Below are positions 6,743-9,417 of a stretch of 9,417 bases of DNA, in pieces. Position 1 is the first letter of the stretch; each line of letters starts with the position of its first letter. The notes under the pieces were generated by a model. The model was not told where the DNA came from. It made no database searches and was given only the letters and a program-made list of their open reading frames with translations. The position numbers and the translations under genes were made by a program. The stretch is from an uncultured Ruminococcus sp. (GTDB taxonomy: Bacteria > Bacillota > Clostridia > Oscillospirales > Acutalibacteraceae): positions 1-9,417 of the forward strand of contig CACYDY010000124.1 in NCBI GenBank assembly GCA_902773245.1, written 5' to 3'.

Positions 6743-8056
6743 CTATGAACTTTTTTGAAATAATTTGAATTTCACAATAAAAAACGTTCCGTTCCGGGCA
6801 TCGCTGCAGGCTTCAATATCAGCGTCAAGCAGCTGTGTGATCTGCTTTATAATAGGCAGTCCGAGTCCATAGCCGCTTTGCAGATTACGTGATTTATCCC
6901 CGCGATAAAAGCGGTCAAATATATGCGGCATATCATCGGCAGATATTACACTGCCCTGATTTTGAACAGTGAGAACGGCATTTTTCCTGTCGGCATAAGC
7001 CGTAATTCTTATTGTGCCGCCGTCGGGTTCGTATTTCAACGCATTATCTATCAATCCGCTGCATATGCGTTCGGTGTATTCTTCTTCGGCGAGTATTATC
7101 AAATCCTCGCCGATATTTGACTCAACAATAACATTTTTCTCATATGCAAGCGATTCCATTTGCAGTACGCATTTTTCTGCCGCTAAAGACAAGTTGACCG
7201 GTTTTTTTGTGATCTCTTTTGACACGGATTCCAGTGAGGATAAGGTTAACATTTCGTTTACCATTTTGATCATGTTCTTGGCCGCTGCGTCCGTACTATC
7301 TATCCATTGTTTATGCTCACGAGCAGGAATATCCAAGTTGGATTTTATAATACTGTTATTAGTGAGAATAACTGTGATCGGTGTTTTCAGATCATGAGAA
7401 ATATCCGCTACAAATTTTCGCTCCATTTCGATTGCACTTTCCATCGGTTTTGCAGCAAGTGCGGAAAGTTTGATACTTATCAACAGAATTATTCCCATTG
7501 AAGCAACAAATACAAAAAATAACAAAACAATGTTTTTTACTGTTCTCACCGTAAGATATGATTGGTCTGTGATAGTTATCTTGCATTCGTTTTGCGTAGC
7601 CTCTTTGTAGTATATTATTTTGTAATCTTTCAATGTACCAAAATTGTCTTTTTGCTTTGCAATTTCATAGACCGCATTAGTTATAAAATCGTTGTCATAG
7701 GTCGTCGTTTCAGACAGCACTGTTATTTTTCGGTTTTTTTTGTCGTAAAATATTGTTGTAAAGCCTTCATTTTTATCGTGTACGTCCTTTTTATCATTTC
7801 CATGTGGCTCGTTATGCTTAGATTCATCGGGTCTTGGGGCATCGGGTGAATTTTTTTGCTGTGGTCTTGGTTTTATGGTTTGCGAAGGCTGGCTTGAAGA
7901 ATTCCAAGGCTTTACGATGAAATTCATCGTATTTTCAAGCTCAGTACGCTGATTATTATAAGTAAACACTCCAAGTACAATGAAGCTTACCAACAAAACC
8001 AATCCTGTCAAAAGCATATTGGATACAACAAAATGTCTGCGGTAACCCTTGAGCAT
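6743..8056 (-). CDS. Sensor histidine kinase
   Basis: A 437-residue membrane sensor kinase. Membrane span 1 is near 13-33 and span 2 near 174-198, leaving an outer sensor segment of about 140 residues. Residues 52-97 of that segment are disordered and rich in Pro, Asp, Lys, Asn and His (His81, His85, His93). A small folded part follows (about 98-170). Inside, the dimerisation and phospho-acceptor helix carries SHDLKTP with His221. The ATPase domain has the N box with Asn338 (DNALKYEP), a VQNQG form of the G1 box (364-368; Asn in place of Asp, as in VanS/BceS-type kinases), the F box FDRFYRG (380-386) and G2 GYGLGLP (395-401). All residues needed for autophosphorylation appear present. The start lies in a TAATG overlap with the response regulator stop, with a strong GGAGGTGA site at 8061-8068 inside the regulator's last codons. 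The signal is unknown; the following feo unit suggests iron or another cation. Confidence 0.95.
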   Translation of the reverse strand: MLKGYRRHFVVSNMLLTGLVLLVSFIVLGVFTYNNQRTELENTMNFIVKPWNSSSQPSQTIKPRPQQKNSPDAPRPDESKHNEPHGNDKKDVHDKNEGFTTIFYDKKNRKITVLSETTTYDNDFITNAVYEIAKQKDNFGTLKDYKIIYYKEATQNECKITITDQSYLTVRTVKNIVLLFFVFVASMGIILLISIKLSALAAKPMESAIEMERKFVADISHDLKTPITVILTNNSIIKSNLDIPAREHKQWIDSTDAAAKNMIKMVNEMLTLSSLESVSKEITKKPVNLSLAAEKCVLQMESLAYEKNVIVESNIGEDLIILAEEEYTERICSGLIDNALKYEPDGGTIRITAYADRKNAVLTVQNQGSVISADDMPHIFDRFYRGDKSRNLQSGYGLGLPIIKQITQLLDADIEACSDARNGTFFIVKFKLFQKSS

Positions 8057-8727
8057 TAACTCACCTCCAGACGGTATCCGATTCTTTGTATCTTTTTTAT
8101 AGATACAGCAGATTTTAAATATTTGAGCTTCTTTCTTATAAATGATATATAAACTTCAACATTGTTATCGGTGGCATCGGAATCAATGCCCCATACATTT
8201 ATTATGAGTGTTTCCGTTGTAACAGTCACTGTGGGGTTATACAAAAAGGTTTTAAGCACTTCAAATTCTTTGTGACTTAGCTGTACGGATTCGCCTCGGC
8301 ATGAAAGCACTGCCGAATTTATATTCAGGTTCAGATCTTCAAAACTGAGCGTATCGATCACAACATCACCTTTTCGTCGTGTCAATGCACCTACTCTTGC
8401 GAGCAATTCTTCCGTATCAAAAGGCTTTGTCATGTAGTCGTCTGCCCCTAAATTCAGTCCGGCAACCTTATCATTGGTAGATGTTCGGGCAGTCAGCATA
8501 AGCACAGGGGTATTTATATTGGAGCGGCGTATTCTGCGGACTACTTCAAATCCGTCAAAGCCGGGGATCATAACATCAAGGATTATCAGACTGTAACTGA
8601 CCTCCGCTGCATAATCAACAGCAGCCATTCCATCATAAACGGCGTCTACAAAATACCCCTGCGACTCTAAAATTTTTTTCAGGGCATTAGATAACGAAAC
8701 CTCATCTTCCACCACTAATATACGCAT
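8056..8727 (-). CDS. OmpR/PhoB-family response regulator
   Basis: A 223-residue cytoplasmic transcription factor paired with the following histidine kinase. The receiver domain (1-117) has the acidic pair Glu7-Asp8, phospho-acceptor Asp51 (LIILDVMIPG), Thr79 and Lys101 in TKPF. The winged-helix DNA-binding domain spans about 124-221 (LSHKEFEVLKTF, the recognition helix region DNNVEVYISFIRKKL and the RIGYRL wing). It would bind promoter DNA as a dimer, usually at direct repeats. Start at 8727: an AGAGGTGA site (8734-8741) lies 6 bases upstream. Its nearest good promoter is 270 bp away, and a 205-bp foldback element fills the leader between them, ending only 8 bases from the ribosome site. The feo genes and its own operon are the natural targets to suspect. 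Confidence 0.96.
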   Translation of the reverse strand: MRILVVEDEVSLSNALKKILESQGYFVDAVYDGMAAVDYAAEVSYSLIILDVMIPGFDGFEVVRRIRRSNINTPVLMLTARTSTNDKVAGLNLGADDYMTKPFDTEELLARVGALTRRKGDVVIDTLSFEDLNLNINSAVLSCRGESVQLSHKEFEVLKTFLYNPTVTVTTETLIINVWGIDSDATDNNVEVYISFIRKKLKYLKSAVSIKKIQRIGYRLEVS

Positions 8728-8748
8728 GAGAAATCACCTCTTTGTTAA

Positions 8749-8953
8749 TTAAGGAAGCACTGATAAAATCTGGCGCTCATATTGCGTAGAATTTTTTCAG
8801 GCAAATTGTACGAAAATCGTGCAGGAATACTGACGTACCCCAAGGGCACTTCCTGCGGGCGTATTTCAACCGATTTGAGTGCAATTTGACGAAAAAACGC
8901 AAGCAAAATGAATGCCAAGCCCCTATGGCGTGATTTAATCAGCGGTACCTTAA
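8749..8953. mobile_element. 205-bp foldback, MITE-like element with TTAA ends
   Basis: The segment is an imperfect palindrome along its whole length. Its ends are inverted repeats of about 27 bases (8749-8775 against 8927-8953, roughly 20 matches). Both begin TTAAGG and share CTGAT and AAATC blocks. Nearer the centre, 8801-8819 pairs with 8871-8889 at 15 of 19 positions, and the A/T-rich parts between also pair. The centre is a hairpin, GCAGGAA (8821-8827) with TTCCTGC (8850-8856), enclosing a second near-palindrome GTACCC/GGGCAC. The right arm carries about 14 extra bases with a small GCCA/TGGC hairpin. It encodes no protein. TTAA at both borders could be part of the repeat or a duplicated target. 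This is the layout of a non-autonomous miniature transposable element; a structured RNA element is the alternative. It lies in the response-regulator leader. Confidence 0.65.
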
Positions 8954-9000
8954 GACTGCAAAATTAATACTAAATCTTTTTTGCTCGCATTCTGTATTTT

Positions 9001-9029
9001 ATTGTATCACATTGTTGAATTTTTGTAAA
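9001..9029 (-). promoter_or_regulatory. Promoter of the two-component operon
   Basis: On the minus strand TTTACA (9024-9029, 5 of 6 to the -35 consensus) is followed after exactly 17 bases by TACAAT (9001-9006, 5 of 6). The latter is preceded by TGA, giving an extended -10. It points at the response regulator, with a predicted start near 8994 and a leader of about 267 bases that includes the entire foldback element. No equally good promoter was seen between the element and the gene. Confidence 0.65.
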
Positions 9030-9041
9030 ATACAATTTTAC
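9025..9041. promoter_or_regulatory. Perfect inverted repeat over the -35 (candidate operator)
   Basis: GTAAAAT-ACA-ATTTTAC: two perfect 7-base arms around a 3-base centre, covering most of the -35 hexamer of the two-component promoter. A dimeric protein bound here would block RNA polymerase, so a repressor site is the simplest reading. The DNA is AT-rich, which makes chance palindromes easier, but 14 of 14 paired positions placed exactly on a -35 is notable. The binding protein is unknown. Confidence 0.4.
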
Positions 9042-9154
9042 GCTGAACGGCAAAATACCGAATCAAATAAATTTATAAATTATTGCAATCGTAATTAAAT
9101 TATTGATAGTAAAGAAAACTCTATACCGGTTGGGTTGAGTAAAGAGATGATAGA

Positions 9155-9250
9155 ATGAAAACAGTTTTGGATTTTCTTTCTATACAAAGTACACACGTTT
9201 TGGAAAAGCATTTTGACGCAAGGTCACTCTCGATAATATTAAGTAGGTAA
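9155..9250 (+). CDS. Possible small ORF of 31 codons, unrecognised
   Basis: The only plus-strand frame in the right flank with some gene-like character: ATG at 9155, stop TAA at 9248. The peptide begins MKTVLDFLSIQSTHVLEK and reads like the N-terminus of a soluble helical protein that stops early. An AAAGAG stretch 8 bases upstream is a mediocre ribosome site and no clear promoter was found. It might be the broken start of a mobile-element gene, since terminus-like sequence follows at 9263-9303, or it may be untranslated. I do not recognise the family. Confidence 0.2.
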   Translation: MKTVLDFLSIQSTHVLEKHFDARSLSIILSR

Positions 9251-9262
9251 TAAACAAATACA

Positions 9263-9274
9263 GAAGCACTGATA
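9263..9274 (+). repeat. 12-bp copy of the foldback element's left end
   Basis: GAAGCACTGATA here is identical to 8754-8765, which is part of the left inverted repeat of the 205-bp element, and is in the same orientation. The match does not extend beyond 12 bases: the flanks differ and the TTAAG edge is absent. It may be the stub of a second, decayed copy. Confidence 0.4.
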
Positions 9275-9279
9275 TTGAC

Positions 9280-9303
9280 GACCCAGCCCATGTCAAGTAG
9301 ACA
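9280..9303. mobile_element. Possible insertion-sequence terminus (remnant)
   Basis: Read on the minus strand, the segment begins TGTCTACTTGACATGGGC and continues to TGGGTC, which looks to me like the terminal inverted repeat of an IS3-type element (ends starting 5'-TG). No matching opposite end and no transposase fragment could be found in the window, so at most a solo end remains. Recognition is from memory of the general pattern, not a database match. Confidence 0.25.
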
Positions 9304-9339
9304 GCATAAATAAAAAATCTATGTATTAACAAAAACAGT

Positions 9340-9365
9340 CTGTGCAATTTGTGCAGTCGTTTTTT
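9340..9365 (+). terminator. Weak terminator-like hairpin
   Basis: CTGTGCA-ATT-TGTGCAG can form a 7-pair stem with two G-U pairs (9340-9356). It is followed after three bases by a run of six T (9360-9365). The stem is weak and there is no confident plus-strand gene to terminate, apart from the doubtful small ORF at 9155. Confidence 0.2.
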
Positions 9366-9417
9366 ACCGGGATTGCTGCGATGTGGAAAGTTTGAGTTAC
9401 CATAATTAAAACAAAAC

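Larger units (their letters stand above)
9042..9417. other. Gene-poor right flank with mobile-element remnants
   Basis: This stretch of more than 300 bases holds no convincing gene. It is AT-rich and contains a 31-codon reading frame, a 12-base copy of the foldback element's end, and an insertion-sequence-like terminus (each listed separately). It also has a 12-bp A/T palindrome at 9070-9081, likely chance. The last 110 bases show only a weak hairpin. Any gene beyond the window to the right is not visible. Confidence 0.5.

Noticed and set aside
6731..6750. Hairpin ATAGC/GCTAT just after the kinase stop as a terminator
   Set aside because: Only five pairs and no U-run follows.
9070..9081. Perfect 12-bp palindrome AATTTATAAATT
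   Set aside because: All A/T in a strongly AT-rich stretch and not positioned on a promoter element; likely chance.
8728..9417. CRISPR array, tRNA, rRNA or riboswitch in the long gene-free region
   Set aside because: No regularly spaced repeats, no cloverleaf-like structure and no known aptamer core were seen.

Overview
The window is a low-GC, AT-rich bacterial segment. Its protein families point to an anaerobic, probably gut-type Clostridia member (Firmicutes; Ruminococcaceae/Oscillospiraceae would fit): a FeoA-FeoB fusion with a small FeoB-associated Cys-rich membrane protein, a VanS/BceS-like histidine kinase, an HPr-kinase-like ATPase paired with an S24/S26 peptidase, and strong AGGAGG-type ribosome binding sites. 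The taxon is inferred from gene content, not from a marker gene. All nine confident genes lie on the minus strand, so biological order runs from high to low coordinates.

From right to left: positions 8728-9417 hold no confident gene. They contain decayed mobile-element-like sequence, a good sigma-A-type promoter (9001-9029) with a perfect inverted repeat over its -35, and a 205-bp foldback, MITE-like element (8749-8953) lying inside the predicted leader of the next gene. Then come an OmpR-type response regulator (8056-8727) and its histidine kinase (6743-8056), joined by a one-base TAATG overlap. After a 150-bp gap with a weak promoter come the ferrous iron transporter FeoAB (4241-6592), its Cys-rich partner (4042-4230) and a YjbR/EVE-like fusion protein (3253-4020), spaced 10 and 21 bp apart, which looks like one operon. 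A 75-bp gap separates these from an HprK-like P-loop kinase (2449-3177) and a soluble S24/S26 signal-peptidase-like protein (2015-2452), which overlap by ATGA. Last, with its own extended -10 promoter and a 16-bp palindrome upstream, comes an AraC-family regulator (777-1781) followed one base later by a lipoprotein (140-775). Two strong hairpins close the left edge (21-67).

Functionally there are three modules: signal transduction plus iron uptake (the kinase has a His/Asp/Pro-rich outer segment, so metal or cation sensing is possible but unproven); a kinase-protease pair of the kind seen around ribosomally made peptides, here with no visible precursor or PqqD-like carrier; and an AraC regulator coupled to a surface lipoprotein. 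The least explained items are the kinase-peptidase pair and the foldback element in the two-component leader.
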